Assembly: GCA_963732415.1 (NCBI GenBank)
Contig: CAVSZK010000005.1
Coordinates: 186,001 to 250,000, forward strand
Length of the DNA: 64,000 nt
Reading direction: 5' to 3'
Origin: RPQJ01 sp963732415
GTDB taxonomy: Bacteria > Pseudomonadota > Gammaproteobacteria > Steroidobacterales > Steroidobacteraceae
Below, one piece after another: positions 36,056-44,911 of the stretch (position 1 is the stretch's first letter; every line of letters starts with the position of its first letter). Made by a program: the position numbers and the translations under genes. The notes below the pieces were generated by a model that was given only the letters and a program-made list of their open reading frames with translations, made no database searches and was not told where the DNA came from.

Positions 36056-36387
36056 GCAAGCTGCGCGACCTGGCCTGCGCCCCCTGCCCCGCCGGCACAC
36101 CACCGCTCGCATCCGCTGCTGCAGCAAAGCTGCTCGCGGAACTGCGGCCCGGCTGGCGTATTGCCGATGATGGCAAGTCCCTGCGCCGCGCCTGGCGATT
36201 CGCGAACTTCCACGAGACCATCGGCTTCGTGAACGCAGTGGCGTGGATCGCCAATTCCGAGGACCACCACCCGGACCTCGAGCTTGGCTACGATTACTGC
36301 CGGATGGTGCTCGGCACGCATTCGATCGGCGGACTGTCGCAGAACGATTTCATCTGCGCCGCGAAGATCGACGCATTGGGCGCCTGA
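36052..36387 (+). CDS. phhB: Pterin-4a-carbinolamine dehydratase
   Basis: The 111-residue protein shows the PCD core EDHHPDLELGYDYC followed by LGTHSIGGLSQNDFICAAKID, with the paired active-site histidines. PCD recycles 4a-hydroxytetrahydrobiopterin formed by phenylalanine hydroxylase; no PhhA gene is in this window, so its role here may be in other pterin use or molybdopterin chemistry. It overlaps ispG by ATGA. Confidence 0.93.
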   Translation: MSKLRDLACAPCPAGTPPLASAAAAKLLAELRPGWRIADDGKSLRRAWRFANFHETIGFVNAVAWIANSEDHHPDLELGYDYCRMVLGTHSIGGLSQNDFICAAKIDALGA

Positions 36388-36460
36388 CCGCCAGCGCGGC
36401 CGACACGGCCGACCGGGAGTAACGCAGGGAGCATCTGCTCGATATCGACCAGGGGGAACG

Positions 36461-37297
36461 ATGGAAGGCAATACGCATGAGACCAGCGACGGGGCGGCGC
36501 TGCCGTTCGTCGCGCCCTGCAGGATGCTTGCACCCCTCGCACCGCTGAACTGGCTGCGGCTCGGCTGGCGCGACATGTGGTCCGCCCCGCGGCAAAGCCT
36601 CACCTACGGACTCGTCATCGTAGTGCTGAGCCTTGCGCTCGCGCAGGTCGCGATCAGGTTCGGAGGCTACTGGGAGCTGCTCGCGCTCGTGTCAGGCTTC
36701 ATCCTGGTCTCCCCGGTCCTCGCGGTCGGCACCTACGTGATCAGCATCCACCTCGAGCGTGGCGAGACACCCTCGCTACGCCGCTGCCTGCGCGAGGAAC
36801 AGCGCTCATTCGGCAATCTGATGGTGTTCGCGCTGATGCTGATGGTCGTGTTCCTGGTCTGGGCCCGTGCGGGATCTGCCGTGCACGTGTTCTTTCCAAT
36901 CGGCGAGTCGCCGGACTGGAGCGACTATCTGTCGTTCTTCGGCATCGGCAGCGCTATCGGCTCGATCTTCGCCGCGATCGTATTCTCGGCCGCCGCATTC
37001 TCGCTGCCGATGCTGGTGGACCGAAAAGCGGACACGGTCACCGCGGTCGTGACCAGCATCAATGCGGTGCTGCGCAATAAGCCGGCCATGGCGGTCTGGG
37101 CGGCGTGCATCGTGCTCGCGGTCGCACCCGGGTTCGCGCTGCTCTTCATCGGGCACGAGCGCGGCAGTGGCCTCGCGTGGATCATGGCCGGGCTGGGCCT
37201 GACGCTGCCGCTGATCGGCCACGCGACCTGGCACGCGTACCGGGACACGATCGACGCCGGCGCCTGGCCACTGAACGAGGAGATTACAAGCGACTAG
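36461..37297 (+). CDS. DUF2189 family integral membrane protein
   Basis: The 278-residue protein matches DUF2189: an N-terminal soluble part (ALPFVAPCRMLAPLAPLNWL) and LGWRDMWSAPRQSLTYG, then about six membrane helices, with the family motif SPVLAVGTYVISIHLERGE and final LPLIGHATWHAYRDTI. Function is not known. The ATG at 36461 is preceded by AGGGGG. It lies 73 bases after phhB and may be cotranscribed. Confidence 0.85.
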   Translation: MEGNTHETSDGAALPFVAPCRMLAPLAPLNWLRLGWRDMWSAPRQSLTYGLVIVVLSLALAQVAIRFGGYWELLALVSGFILVSPVLAVGTYVISIHLERGETPSLRRCLREEQRSFGNLMVFALMLMVVFLVWARAGSAVHVFFPIGESPDWSDYLSFFGIGSAIGSIFAAIVFSAAAFSLPMLVDRKADTVTAVVTSINAVLRNKPAMAVWAACIVLAVAPGFALLFIGHERGSGLAWIMAGLGLTLPLIGHATWHAYRDTIDAGAWPLNEEITSD

Positions 37298-37517
37298 TAG
37301 GCAGCAGGTCGCGACAAACTTGCGCGCGCAGTGCAGTGGCAGAGAACCTGCCTATGCCGCCGAGAGGAACTGTCGATTGGAATCCCGGCCGTGACGGCCG
37401 CAACATTGGATTAGACGAGTTATTGGTTCGCCGACGATCGCCCCCTGGGATCGGCAATTCGCCCGGTATACCGACCAGCGCGGCCGACGGACCACGCCCC
37501 GCAAAGGAGTTTCAATT
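37298..37517. other. 220-bp region upstream of dps
   Basis: No coding sequence is supported. It holds a CGGCCG-TGA-CGGCCG hairpin (37386-37400) and an imperfect pair TAGGCAGCAGGT near 37297-37308 and ACCTGCCTA near 37347-37355. I could not find a clear sigma-70 promoter or a full OxyR-type site. AAGGAG before the dps ATG is good. Confidence 0.5.
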
Positions 37518-38024
37518 ATGGCCAACACTAGCAAGGGCATGAAGGCGGCTTCAGGTTCGATCGACATCGGCATCAGTGCTGCCGAGCGCGAGAAGATCGC
37601 ACGCGGCCTTTCGGGCCTGCTGGCGGACAGCTACACGCTGTACCTGATGACCCACAACTTCCACTGGAACGTCACGGGGCCGCAGTTCAACACGCTGCAC
37701 CAGATGTTCATGGCGCAGTACACGGAGCAATGGAACGCACTCGATGTCATCGCCGAGCGGATACGAGCGCTCGGTCATCCCGCGCCGGGAACCTACAAGG
37801 AATTCATCAAGCTCGCCTCAATCAAGGAGGTCGAGGGCGTGCCAAAGGCAACCAGGATGGTGCGCCATCTCGTCGACGCCCAGGAGGCCACCGCCCGCAC
37901 TGCCCGCAGGCTTTTCCCGCTCGTGGAAAAGGCCAACGACCAGCCGACGGCCGACCTGCTCACCCAGCGCCTGGAGGTGCACGAAAAGACCGCGTGGATG
38001 CTGCGTAGCCTGCTCGAAAACTAG
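37518..38024 (+). CDS. dps: Dps family DNA-binding ferritin-like protein
   Basis: The 168-residue protein forms the dodecameric mini-ferritin that oxidises and stores iron with peroxide and coats DNA under starvation. The inter-subunit ferroxidase residues are visible: LMTHNFHWNVTGPQF with H-N-F-H, and the D/E pair in QWNALDVIAERIRALG. A Lys-containing N-terminal tail (MANTSKGMKAASGS) may bind DNA. The gene has its own long leader and is followed by a hairpin region, suggesting monocistronic expression. Confidence 0.94.
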   Translation: MANTSKGMKAASGSIDIGISAAEREKIARGLSGLLADSYTLYLMTHNFHWNVTGPQFNTLHQMFMAQYTEQWNALDVIAERIRALGHPAPGTYKEFIKLASIKEVEGVPKATRMVRHLVDAQEATARTARRLFPLVEKANDQPTADLLTQRLEVHEKTAWMLRSLLEN

Positions 38025-38102
38025 GCGCCATACACGCAGCCTGATCGACGGCGGATGCCGATCATTCGTCCTTGAAGCGCCATTTCCTGTTGGCGTACAT
38101 CC

Positions 38103-38128
38103 ACGCAAACATGGGCTACAGTTTGCGT
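38103..38128. repeat. Inverted repeat between dps and acyl-CoA dehydrogenase gene
   Basis: ACGCAAAC-N10-GTTTGCGT is a perfect 8-bp stem in the 178-bp gap between the two converging genes. A second palindrome, CGGGCCG/CGGCCCG, lies at about 38159-38173. Neither has a T-run, so they may be transcript-end hairpins. Confidence 0.5.
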
Positions 38129-38202
38129 ATGGCGTGCCTGACCGCCGCGTTGACCGCGTCGGGCCGGCGGCCCGGTGACCGCAACGCGCCGTCCGTGCGC
38201 GC

Positions 38203-39885
38203 TCATTGCAGCAGCGTACGATCCAGTTCCGGGTCCACTTCGTGCATCAAGTCGACCGGCAGCCTCGAGTAGCGCATCGCTGCCGCGTATCCACGCCGGT
38301 CGCCGTCGCGATCCATCATCCACTGCGCGTGCTCGCAGATCAGCACCAGCTGCAGCGAGCGAGAGAGCGTCATCGCGAGCCGCCGGGCACCGGACTGCAG
38401 CACCTCCCGGTCCTGGCCCGACTCGAGCCACAGCGCCGCGCGCTCCAGTGCAGCGACGGCGTTGCGCCCGGCCGCCGCCAGCCGCGGCTCCTTGAGTGAC
38501 CGCAGGCAGGACGATGCGCGTCCCATCAGCGCGGCGAGGCCGGCGTGGAGGTCGGAGCGCAATAGCGCGTCCAGCGAAAGCACGTTGGTCGTACCTTCCC
38601 AGATCGGCAGCACGTGAGTGTCGCGCAGCAGGCCCGGCAGGCCCGTGTCCTCGACGTAGCCCGCGCCGCCGAAAGTCTCGATGGCCTCGCTCACCACCGC
38701 CACGGCCTGCTTGCCCGTGACCAGCTTGGTCAACGGCGTGACCAGCCTGAGCAGCGCGCGCTGTCCCTCGTCGATCTCGCCTCGCTCCTGTCGGCCCGCC
38801 AGTTCGACCAGAAGGAACGTCATCAGGAACGCGCCCCAGGTCTCGGCCTCCATCGCGGCCAGCGTGTCGAGGTGCAGCGGCTGCCTGGCCAGCGGCTGCC
38901 CGAAGACCTCGCGCTGCGCAGCATACGAACGTGCGAGCGCAAGCCCGCGTCGCATCGCCGCAATCGCACACACGCTGTTCCACATCCGCGTGACGCCGAG
39001 CATCGGCTCGATGGCGCGCGTGCCGTTGAATGCCTGGCCGACCAGTTCGGCGCGCGTACCCTCCAGCATCAGCTCGGCGGTGGGCACCTTGCGCGTGCCG
39101 AGCTTGTCCTTCAGCCGGTCCACCCGCAGGCCGTTCAGGCGACCCTCGGCGTCGCGCACTTCCACGTAGAACATCGCGAGACCCTTGCCGCCCGGCTCGT
39201 TGCCCTCGGGTCGCGCCAGCGTCAGCGCCATCTGCGAGGCGACTGACGAGGTAAACCACTTGCGTCCGTACAGCCGCCACGCCTCGCCCTCGCGCACCGC
39301 GCGCGTCTGCGAACGCCCGACATCGGAACCACCGGTGGTCTCCGTCATCCACTGGCCGCTGGTCCATGCGGTCGCCGGGTCGCGGGAGGTCAGGCGCGGC
39401 AGTGCCCGCGCGATCAGCGACTGGTTACCCGACTCGAGCAGCGAGCGCGCGGCGCCGTCGGTCATCGCGAGCGGGCAGGTGTACACGTCCGAGGACGGGT
39501 GGAACAGGTAGACCTTCGCGAACTGGGCGATGCGTGCATGACGCCCGTACTCGCTTTCGTAGGCGGTGGCGACCAGGCCGTGCCGCGTCGCGAGGCGCTC
39601 GGCCTCGCGCCACAACGGCGTCACTTCGACCGCGTCCACCCGGTTGCCCCAGGCATCCCACTGCACCAGGCGCGGCTCGTTCAGTCGGTCGGCGAGTTGC
39701 ATCGCGTACAGCCGGCCGCCGGCCGCTGCGCCAAGTTCGTCCAGTTCCGGCTCGAGCGCGCGGTGCACGTCCGCGGGCAGGACTCGCTGCAGCCAGGAGC
39801 CGAGCAACGGATCGTCGCGGTACTGGTTACCGAGCTCGGGAGCCGCCTGCGTAAAGAGGTCGTTCTTCCAGTCGGTTTCGGTCAC
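38203..39885 (-). CDS. AidB-like acyl-CoA dehydrogenase
   Basis: The 560-residue flavoprotein has the acyl-CoA dehydrogenase layout with GQWMTETTGGSDVGRSQT (FAD/substrate), KWFTSSVASQMALTLAR, AAQREVFGQPL, and the C-terminal signature EAIETFGGAGYVEDTGLPGL then LPIWEGTTNVLSLD. Length and the N-terminal extension (about 1-160) place it near AidB, an alkylation-response protein of E. coli, rather than short-chain beta-oxidation enzymes. GTG 39885 overlaps the visC stop (GTGA), so it is translationally coupled to the ubiquinone genes. Substrate unknown. Confidence 0.87.
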   Translation of the reverse strand: MTETDWKNDLFTQAAPELGNQYRDDPLLGSWLQRVLPADVHRALEPELDELGAAAGGRLYAMQLADRLNEPRLVQWDAWGNRVDAVEVTPLWREAERLATRHGLVATAYESEYGRHARIAQFAKVYLFHPSSDVYTCPLAMTDGAARSLLESGNQSLIARALPRLTSRDPATAWTSGQWMTETTGGSDVGRSQTRAVREGEAWRLYGRKWFTSSVASQMALTLARPEGNEPGGKGLAMFYVEVRDAEGRLNGLRVDRLKDKLGTRKVPTAELMLEGTRAELVGQAFNGTRAIEPMLGVTRMWNSVCAIAAMRRGLALARSYAAQREVFGQPLARQPLHLDTLAAMEAETWGAFLMTFLLVELAGRQERGEIDEGQRALLRLVTPLTKLVTGKQAVAVVSEAIETFGGAGYVEDTGLPGLLRDTHVLPIWEGTTNVLSLDALLRSDLHAGLAALMGRASSCLRSLKEPRLAAAGRNAVAALERAALWLESGQDREVLQSGARRLAMTLSRSLQLVLICEHAQWMMDRDGDRRGYAAAMRYSRLPVDLMHEVDPELDRTLLQ

Positions 39886-41129
39886 AGCGAACTCCCCGGA
39901 CGTGAAACGATGGCTGGCAGGTCGCCCGCCAGGCCCAGCGCGCGCCGCACCAGTGCGCGGCGTACGGCCGGCTGCGAGGAAACCAGTGCGAGGCCGAGTC
40001 GCCGCGCAGCCGCAACCCCGACGCTGCGCTCACCGAACAGGCGATTCAAGGTGTCCGTCGTTCCGAGCAGCACGGCATTCTCGGCACGCCGCCAGCGTGC
40101 ATAGCGCCGCAGCGCACGGTTGCCGACCGGGTCGTCGCCCGAACCGGCAGCGTCGCCGAGCACCTCCGCCAGCGAGGCTGCATCGAGGAAGCCGAGGTTC
40201 ACACCCTGCCCTGCCAGCGGGTGAATGGTGTGCGCCGCATCGCCGACCAGTGCGAGGCGCGGCCGCACGTACTCGCGCGCGTGCCACAGCGCCAGGGGAT
40301 ACCCGGCACGGCCGCTGTCGAGCACCACGTTGCCCAGCACGCGGCTGCTGGCCTCGGTGACCTGGCGGTTGAATTCGGCGGGTTCCGCCTCGATCAGCGT
40401 CGCAGCCGCGTCGGGTGTCGTCGTCCATACCAGAGAGACGCGCCCGTCACGAAGTGGCAGGAAGGCGATGGGTCCGTCGGGCAGGAATCGCTGCCAGGCA
40501 GTGTGGGCATGCGGTTTCCCAGTGCGCAGGTGCGCGACTACGGCAGTTTGGCCGTAGGCCCAACCCGCACGGCCGATGCCGCACAGCTCGCGTGTCCTCG
40601 ACTGGCCGCCGTCCGCGCCGATGACCAGCCCCGCCGTGACGCTGCGTCCGCTGGCAAGCACCACGGTGGCCGAATCGTGGCCGAACTCGAGACCTTCGAG
40701 TCGATCACCCAGTTGCGTAATGCCACGCAGTGCCGGCACCTCGGCCAGCGCCCACTGCACTCGCAGGTTCTCGGCGATGTGACCCAGGTCCGGCTCGCCG
40801 GTCTCGGCCGCGTCGAAATGCAGCGCATCACGCGCGTCGTGCGTGCTCGCGGCATCCCACACGACCATTCGCTCGTACGGACACGCGTATGGCGCGATCG
40901 CCGCCCATGCCCCGGCCGCACCGAGTACCCGCTGGGAGGCACGCGAAAGTGCCGATACGCGCAGGTCCACTGCATCGTCGGCCGGCGGCCGCGGCGCCGA
41001 TGGCTCGACGATCGCGATCCGCCAGCCGCCCAGGCGTTCATCCAGCGCGAGCAGCGCGGCGACGCAGAGCCCGACCATTCCGCCGCCGATGACGACGACG
41101 TCGAAATCGAGGCGTCGGCCGAGGCTCAT
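39882..41129 (-). CDS. visC: UbiH/VisC-family FAD-dependent ubiquinone hydroxylase
   Basis: The 415-residue protein has the Rossmann motif VVVIGGGMVGLCVAALLAL, the DG motif VIGADGGQSRTRE and GDAAHTIHPLAGQGVNLG, as in UbiH, UbiF and UbiI(VisC). It probably hydroxylates one position of the ubiquinone ring with O2; by position next to ubiH it corresponds to visC/UbiI (C5), but other positions cannot be excluded. ATG 41129 overlaps the ubiH stop. Confidence 0.9.
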   Translation of the reverse strand: MSLGRRLDFDVVVIGGGMVGLCVAALLALDERLGGWRIAIVEPSAPRPPADDAVDLRVSALSRASQRVLGAAGAWAAIAPYACPYERMVVWDAASTHDARDALHFDAAETGEPDLGHIAENLRVQWALAEVPALRGITQLGDRLEGLEFGHDSATVVLASGRSVTAGLVIGADGGQSRTRELCGIGRAGWAYGQTAVVAHLRTGKPHAHTAWQRFLPDGPIAFLPLRDGRVSLVWTTTPDAAATLIEAEPAEFNRQVTEASSRVLGNVVLDSGRAGYPLALWHAREYVRPRLALVGDAAHTIHPLAGQGVNLGFLDAASLAEVLGDAAGSGDDPVGNRALRRYARWRRAENAVLLGTTDTLNRLFGERSVGVAAARRLGLALVSSQPAVRRALVRRALGLAGDLPAIVSRPGSSL

Positions 41130-42379
41130 GCCGCCGGACCAGTAAGCGGCACGCCGCGCGCGAGCCGCGGTACCCGTCCGGCGGCGCCAACGCTCAGCCG
41201 CGACATCGCGGCCTTCGCCGGAGGAAAGACGTCGAAGGCCAGCAACCCGACGCTCCGGAGTCCGCGCATCACCCCGAGCGGCGTGCCGAACAGGCGCACG
41301 AGCCCGTCCGTGAATGCGACGATGCGCCGCTGGTCCTGCTCGCGCCACGACGCATAGGCATCGAGCATCGACGCATCACCAGCGTCCGTGCGTCCCGCGG
41401 CGCGGGCATCGGCGATCACCTCCGCGAGGCAGGCCGCGTCGCGCAGCCCGATGTTGAATCCCTGCCCGGCGATCGGGTGCAGCCCCTGTGCGGCCGCGCC
41501 GACGATCGCGATCCGTGGTCCGACGTGCCGCTCGGACCGGGACATCGCAAGCTCATATGAATGCCGGGCGCCCACCTTCAACAACCGCCCCAGGCGGAAC
41601 CCGAACGCCGCCTGGAACTCCGCCAGGAATTCGTCGTCGGGCAGCCCGAGCAGCCGCGCGGCCTCCTCCGGCCGACGCGTCCAGACCACGCCGCAGCGGC
41701 CGCCGGCCAGCGGCAGCACGGCGATCGGGCCGTCGGGCGTGAATCGTTCATAGGCAACGTGGTCGTGGAAGCGTTGCGTCGTCATGGTCGTGACGATCGC
41801 CGTCTGGCCGTAGTCCCACCGCTCGGACGCGATGCCCGCCTGCTCACGGACGGCCGAGCGCGCGCCGTCGGCTGCCACGACGAGGCGCGCGTGGATCTCG
41901 AGCGGCTTGCCATCGTGCTCGACGCCAAGCACCCTGGCGTCGCGCTCCAGCGTCGTCGAGACCACGCTCGCCGGCGCGACGACCTCGACCCCGGCAGCGG
42001 AGCGCAGCCCCTCCCACAGCGCCGCCCCGATCACGCGGTTCGGCAGCACGCAGCCCAGAGACTCGAGTCCCTGCTCGGCCGCGTCGATGCGCGCAACTCC
42101 GAATCGGCCCTGCTCGGAAACGTGGATTCGGCGGATCGGGGTCGCCTCCCGCTGCATGTGTCGCCACACGCCGAGGCCCTGGAAAGTCCTGACCGTGCCA
42201 TTGGCCAGCGCCGTGGTGCGCTCATCGTAGCTGGGATGCCCGCCGGCGCCCGGAGCAACCGCTTCGACGACTGCGATACGCAACCCGATCGGCGCAAGCG
42301 CGAGTGCCAGTGACGCGCCTACCAGCCCGCCGCCAGCGATGGCCAGGTCACAGTCGAGTCGTCGAACCGGATCGGTCAT
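41126..42379 (-). CDS. ubiH: 2-octaprenyl-6-methoxyphenol hydroxylase UbiH
   Basis: The 417-residue flavoprotein has DLAIAGGGLVGASLALAL, VVAADGARSAVREQAG and AAQGLHPIAGQGFNIGLRDAA. In the last motif the usual GNAAH/GDAAH is GAAAQ, an atypical substitution near the FAD. It belongs with the adjacent hydroxylase to aerobic ubiquinone synthesis; the position order ygfB-pepP-ubiH-visC supports UbiH. Confidence 0.92.
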   Translation of the reverse strand: MTDPVRRLDCDLAIAGGGLVGASLALALAPIGLRIAVVEAVAPGAGGHPSYDERTTALANGTVRTFQGLGVWRHMQREATPIRRIHVSEQGRFGVARIDAAEQGLESLGCVLPNRVIGAALWEGLRSAAGVEVVAPASVVSTTLERDARVLGVEHDGKPLEIHARLVVAADGARSAVREQAGIASERWDYGQTAIVTTMTTQRFHDHVAYERFTPDGPIAVLPLAGGRCGVVWTRRPEEAARLLGLPDDEFLAEFQAAFGFRLGRLLKVGARHSYELAMSRSERHVGPRIAIVGAAAQGLHPIAGQGFNIGLRDAACLAEVIADARAAGRTDAGDASMLDAYASWREQDQRRIVAFTDGLVRLFGTPLGVMRGLRSVGLLAFDVFPPAKAAMSRLSVGAAGRVPRLARGVPLTGPAA

Positions 42380-42386
42380 GGCCGCA

Positions 42387-43697
42387 TCAGGCGCACATCA
42401 GCCGCTCGATCTCGGCCGGCGTGCGCGGCAAACCGGCCGTCAGGATCTCGCTGCCATCGGCCGTGACGGCCACGTCGTCCTCGATCCGCACGCCGATGTT
42501 CCACCAGCGCTTCGGCACGCCGCGGGTTCGGGCCGGGATGTAGATGCCCGGCTCCACGGTCATGGACATCCCGGGCTCGAGTACGCGCCACTCGTCACCG
42601 ACCTTGTAGTCGCCGACGTCGTGCACGTCCATCCCCAGCCAATGACCGGTGCGGTGCATGTAGAACTTCTTGTATGCCTCCGACTTGATGAGCGTCGGCA
42701 CCCGGCCCTTCAGGAGCCCGATGCGTACCAGTCCCTGGGTGATCGCCCGGACCGCCGCGTCGTGTGGATCGTTCCAGTGATTACCCGGGCGGATGCTGGC
42801 GATGGCCGCATCCTGTGCCTCGAGGACCACCTCGTAGACCGCCCGCTGTTCGGGCGTGAACCGCCCGTTGACCGGGAAGGTCCGGGTGATGTCGGACGCG
42901 TAGTAGCGATACTCGCAGCCTGCGTCGATCAGCAGCAGGTCACCGTCGCAGAGCTCGGCGTTGTTGGCGTGGTAATGGAGCGTGCAGGCGTTTGCACCAC
43001 CGCCGACGATGGGGTGGTAGGCGATGTCGGCGTCGTGGCGGTGGAACTCGTGCAGCAGTTCCGCCATCACCTCGTACTCGTGCATGCCCGGACGGGCGGC
43101 TTTCATTGCACGGATGTGTGCGCCGACCGAGATCTGGGCCGCACGGCGCATCACCGCAAGCTCCGTCCGGCTCTTGTAGAGGCGCATGTCGTGCAGCAGG
43201 TGGTCCAGCGCCACGAATTCCTGCGGCGTGTGCATGCCCTGCTTGGCCTGGCCGCGCAGCGTGTTCACCCAGCCGATCACGTGCTGGTCGAAATCCGGAT
43301 GGATGCCCATCGTGTGGTAGACACGGCTGCACTGCTCCATCAGGCCGGGCAGGATGTCGTCGATATCGCCGATCGGGAATGCGTCGTCCGCACCGTAGTC
43401 GGCGGTGGCGCCGTCGGTGCCGGCGCGCTTTCCGTCCCAGGTCTCGCGAAGCGGGTCGCGGTCGCGCACGAACAGTATGTACTCGGCCTGGGGGCGTCCG
43501 GGCACCAGTACGGCTACCGACTCCGGCTCGTCAAAGCCCGTCAAGTAGTGGAAATCGCTGTCGGGGCGATAGTGATAGTGAACGTCGTTGTTGCGCTGTT
43601 TCTCGGTGGCGGCGGGCAGGATGGCAATGCCACCCTTGCCGATCATGCGCATCAGTTGCCGGCGCCTGCGCGCGAACTCCTGCTTCCTCAATGTCAT
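42387..43697 (-). CDS. pepP: Xaa-Pro aminopeptidase PepP
   Basis: PepP is a dinuclear manganese enzyme that removes N-terminal residues preceding proline. The 436-residue product has the aminopeptidase P N-domain (RNNDVHYHYRPDSDFHYLTGF) and the pita-bread metal ligands in LLIDAGCEYRYYASDITR, HRTGHWLGMDVHDVG and TVEPGIYIP. It lies 7 bases before ubiH and 6 after ygfB. Confidence 0.96.
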   Translation of the reverse strand: MTLRKQEFARRRRQLMRMIGKGGIAILPAATEKQRNNDVHYHYRPDSDFHYLTGFDEPESVAVLVPGRPQAEYILFVRDRDPLRETWDGKRAGTDGATADYGADDAFPIGDIDDILPGLMEQCSRVYHTMGIHPDFDQHVIGWVNTLRGQAKQGMHTPQEFVALDHLLHDMRLYKSRTELAVMRRAAQISVGAHIRAMKAARPGMHEYEVMAELLHEFHRHDADIAYHPIVGGGANACTLHYHANNAELCDGDLLLIDAGCEYRYYASDITRTFPVNGRFTPEQRAVYEVVLEAQDAAIASIRPGNHWNDPHDAAVRAITQGLVRIGLLKGRVPTLIKSEAYKKFYMHRTGHWLGMDVHDVGDYKVGDEWRVLEPGMSMTVEPGIYIPARTRGVPKRWWNIGVRIEDDVAVTADGSEILTAGLPRTPAEIERLMCA

Positions 43698-43703
43698 GGC
43701 GGA

Positions 43704-44255
43704 TCAGTGACCAGTGCTGGGGGGTGGCTGGCTCGCGCGCAGCGCGGCGAGTTCATCGTAGACAAGCTGGACGGCCGCGCGCACGAACTCGACGAGTTCG
43801 ATGTAGGCGTCCTCCTCGACCTCGGGACTCTCGGAGCCGACCGCACCGGCCTGCGAAAACTTCGCAAGGTCGGAAAGTACCTCCGCAACGTCGTCCGGCA
43901 ACTGCGCCCCGCCGGCCGTCCCGGCGGCGCCGAACCCGTACAGGAAACCGCGGCACCAGGCGCCCAGTGCATCGACGCGAACGGCGAGCGGCTGTTCATC
44001 GTCGGGCAGCAACGGCTCGAACTCCATCTGCCCCCCGGCCAGCGCCGCCGCGGTGCGGGCCCTGAGCGTGGGGAGCCGTCCGTCGTCTCGCCCCGCCCCG
44101 TCCGGAAAGATCTCGTCCATCCACTCGGCAAGGCCGTAGTCGCGCCGGACGCAAGCCGCCCCGCAAAGGCAACCGTGTGCCTCGGACGCGTGCACGATCG
44201 AGCCCGCGGCGGCGAGCGCTTGCGCGACGTCGTCGAATCTGGCGGGTTCCGTCAT
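43704..44255 (-). CDS. ygfB: YgfB/UPF0149 family protein
   Basis: The 183-residue acidic helical protein matches YgfB in length and motifs (SEAHGCLCGAACV, WCRGFLYGFGAAG, EEDAYIELVEFVRAAVQLVYDEL, as parts). In Pseudomonas aeruginosa YgfB has been linked to control of AmpDh3 and beta-lactam response; elsewhere its function is unclear. It heads the pepP-ubiH operon, divergent from the zapA pair. Confidence 0.9.
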   Translation of the reverse strand: MTEPARFDDVAQALAAAGSIVHASEAHGCLCGAACVRRDYGLAEWMDEIFPDGAGRDDGRLPTLRARTAAALAGGQMEFEPLLPDDEQPLAVRVDALGAWCRGFLYGFGAAGTAGGAQLPDDVAEVLSDLAKFSQAGAVGSESPEVEEDAYIELVEFVRAAVQLVYDELAALRASQPPPSTGH

Positions 44256-44334
44256 CCTGATTATCGTAACATCGCGCGCCGCCGGGGCGCCGGCTCAATT
44301 GATTCCATGCGGGTGCAGCCCTATAGTTCCGCGC

Positions 44335-44568
44335 ATGACCGAGCCCGCCGCAAGATCCGCCATCGACGCCGAGCTGCGTCGCCTCGAACGCCGCGTCGAC
44401 GAACTCGTCGCCACGATCGGCCAGATCAAGGAAGAGAACCGCGCGCTACGGCAGCGCCAGGACACTCTGATGACCGAGCGCGCCAACCTGCTGCAGAAGA
44501 ACGAACAGGTCCGGGCGCGTGTCGAAGCGATGATCGGACGCCTGAAGGCGATGGAGCACGGCGCATGA
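44335..44568 (+). CDS. Small coiled-coil protein, TIGR02449/ZapB-like
   Basis: The 77-residue protein is almost one coiled coil (IDAELRRLERRVDELVATIG, then IKEENRALRQRQDTL and LQKNEQVRARVEAMI). It occupies the position of the TIGR02449 family just before zapA in many gammaproteobacteria and resembles ZapB. A role with ZapA at the division septum is plausible. ATG 44335 begins the conserved part; its stop overlaps zapA by ATGA. Confidence 0.83.
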   Translation: MTEPAARSAIDAELRRLERRVDELVATIGQIKEENRALRQRQDTLMTERANLLQKNEQVRARVEAMIGRLKAMEHGA

Positions 44569-44882
44569 GCGAAGAACGCGTGACCCGCGTCGGAGTGAGA
44601 CTGCTCGACCGCGAGTACCAGGTGGCCTGTCCAGCCGAGGAACGAGCCGACCTGCTCGATTCCGCGGAGTACCTCGATGCGAAGATGCGGGAGATTCGCG
44701 ATTCGGGTAACGTCACCGGGCTCGAGCGGATCGCAGTGATCTCGGCACTCAACCTGGCGAACGAGTTGATCAAGCTCCGCCGACAGGGTTCGGCGGTCGA
44801 CGGCGACGTGGGAGGGCGCCTGCGCGTTCTGCGCGAGCGAGTAGAGTCTGCCCTGGAACGAGGGCAGCAACTGGAACTATAG
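44565..44882 (+). CDS. zapA: Cell division protein ZapA
   Basis: ZapA bundles FtsZ filaments. The 105-residue protein has VGVRLLDREYQVACPAEER, SAEYLDAKMREIRDSG and IAVISALNLANELIKLR, all family features, followed by a C-terminal helix. It precedes 6S RNA, the conserved order. Confidence 0.94.
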   Translation: MSEERVTRVGVRLLDREYQVACPAEERADLLDSAEYLDAKMREIRDSGNVTGLERIAVISALNLANELIKLRRQGSAVDGDVGGRLRVLRERVESALERGQQLEL

Positions 44883-44905
44883 AAGGGCGACCCGGCTCGC
44901 CCTTC
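44882..44905 (+). terminator. Hairpin immediately after zapA
   Basis: GAAGGGCGA-CCCGGC-TCGCCCTTC is a perfect 9-bp stem beginning at the last base of the zapA stop codon. No T-run follows (GACGATTT), so it may be a weak terminator or a processing barrier in front of 6S RNA. Confidence 0.5.
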
Positions 44906-44911
44906 GACGAT

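Noticed and set aside
37298..37517. OxyR-binding site before dps
   Set aside because: I looked for the four ATAG-type half-sites spaced at ten bases and did not find a convincing set.
42339..44564. Long plus-strand open frame upstream of zapA
   Set aside because: Only the last 105 codons are ZapA; the rest is antisense to pepP and ygfB.
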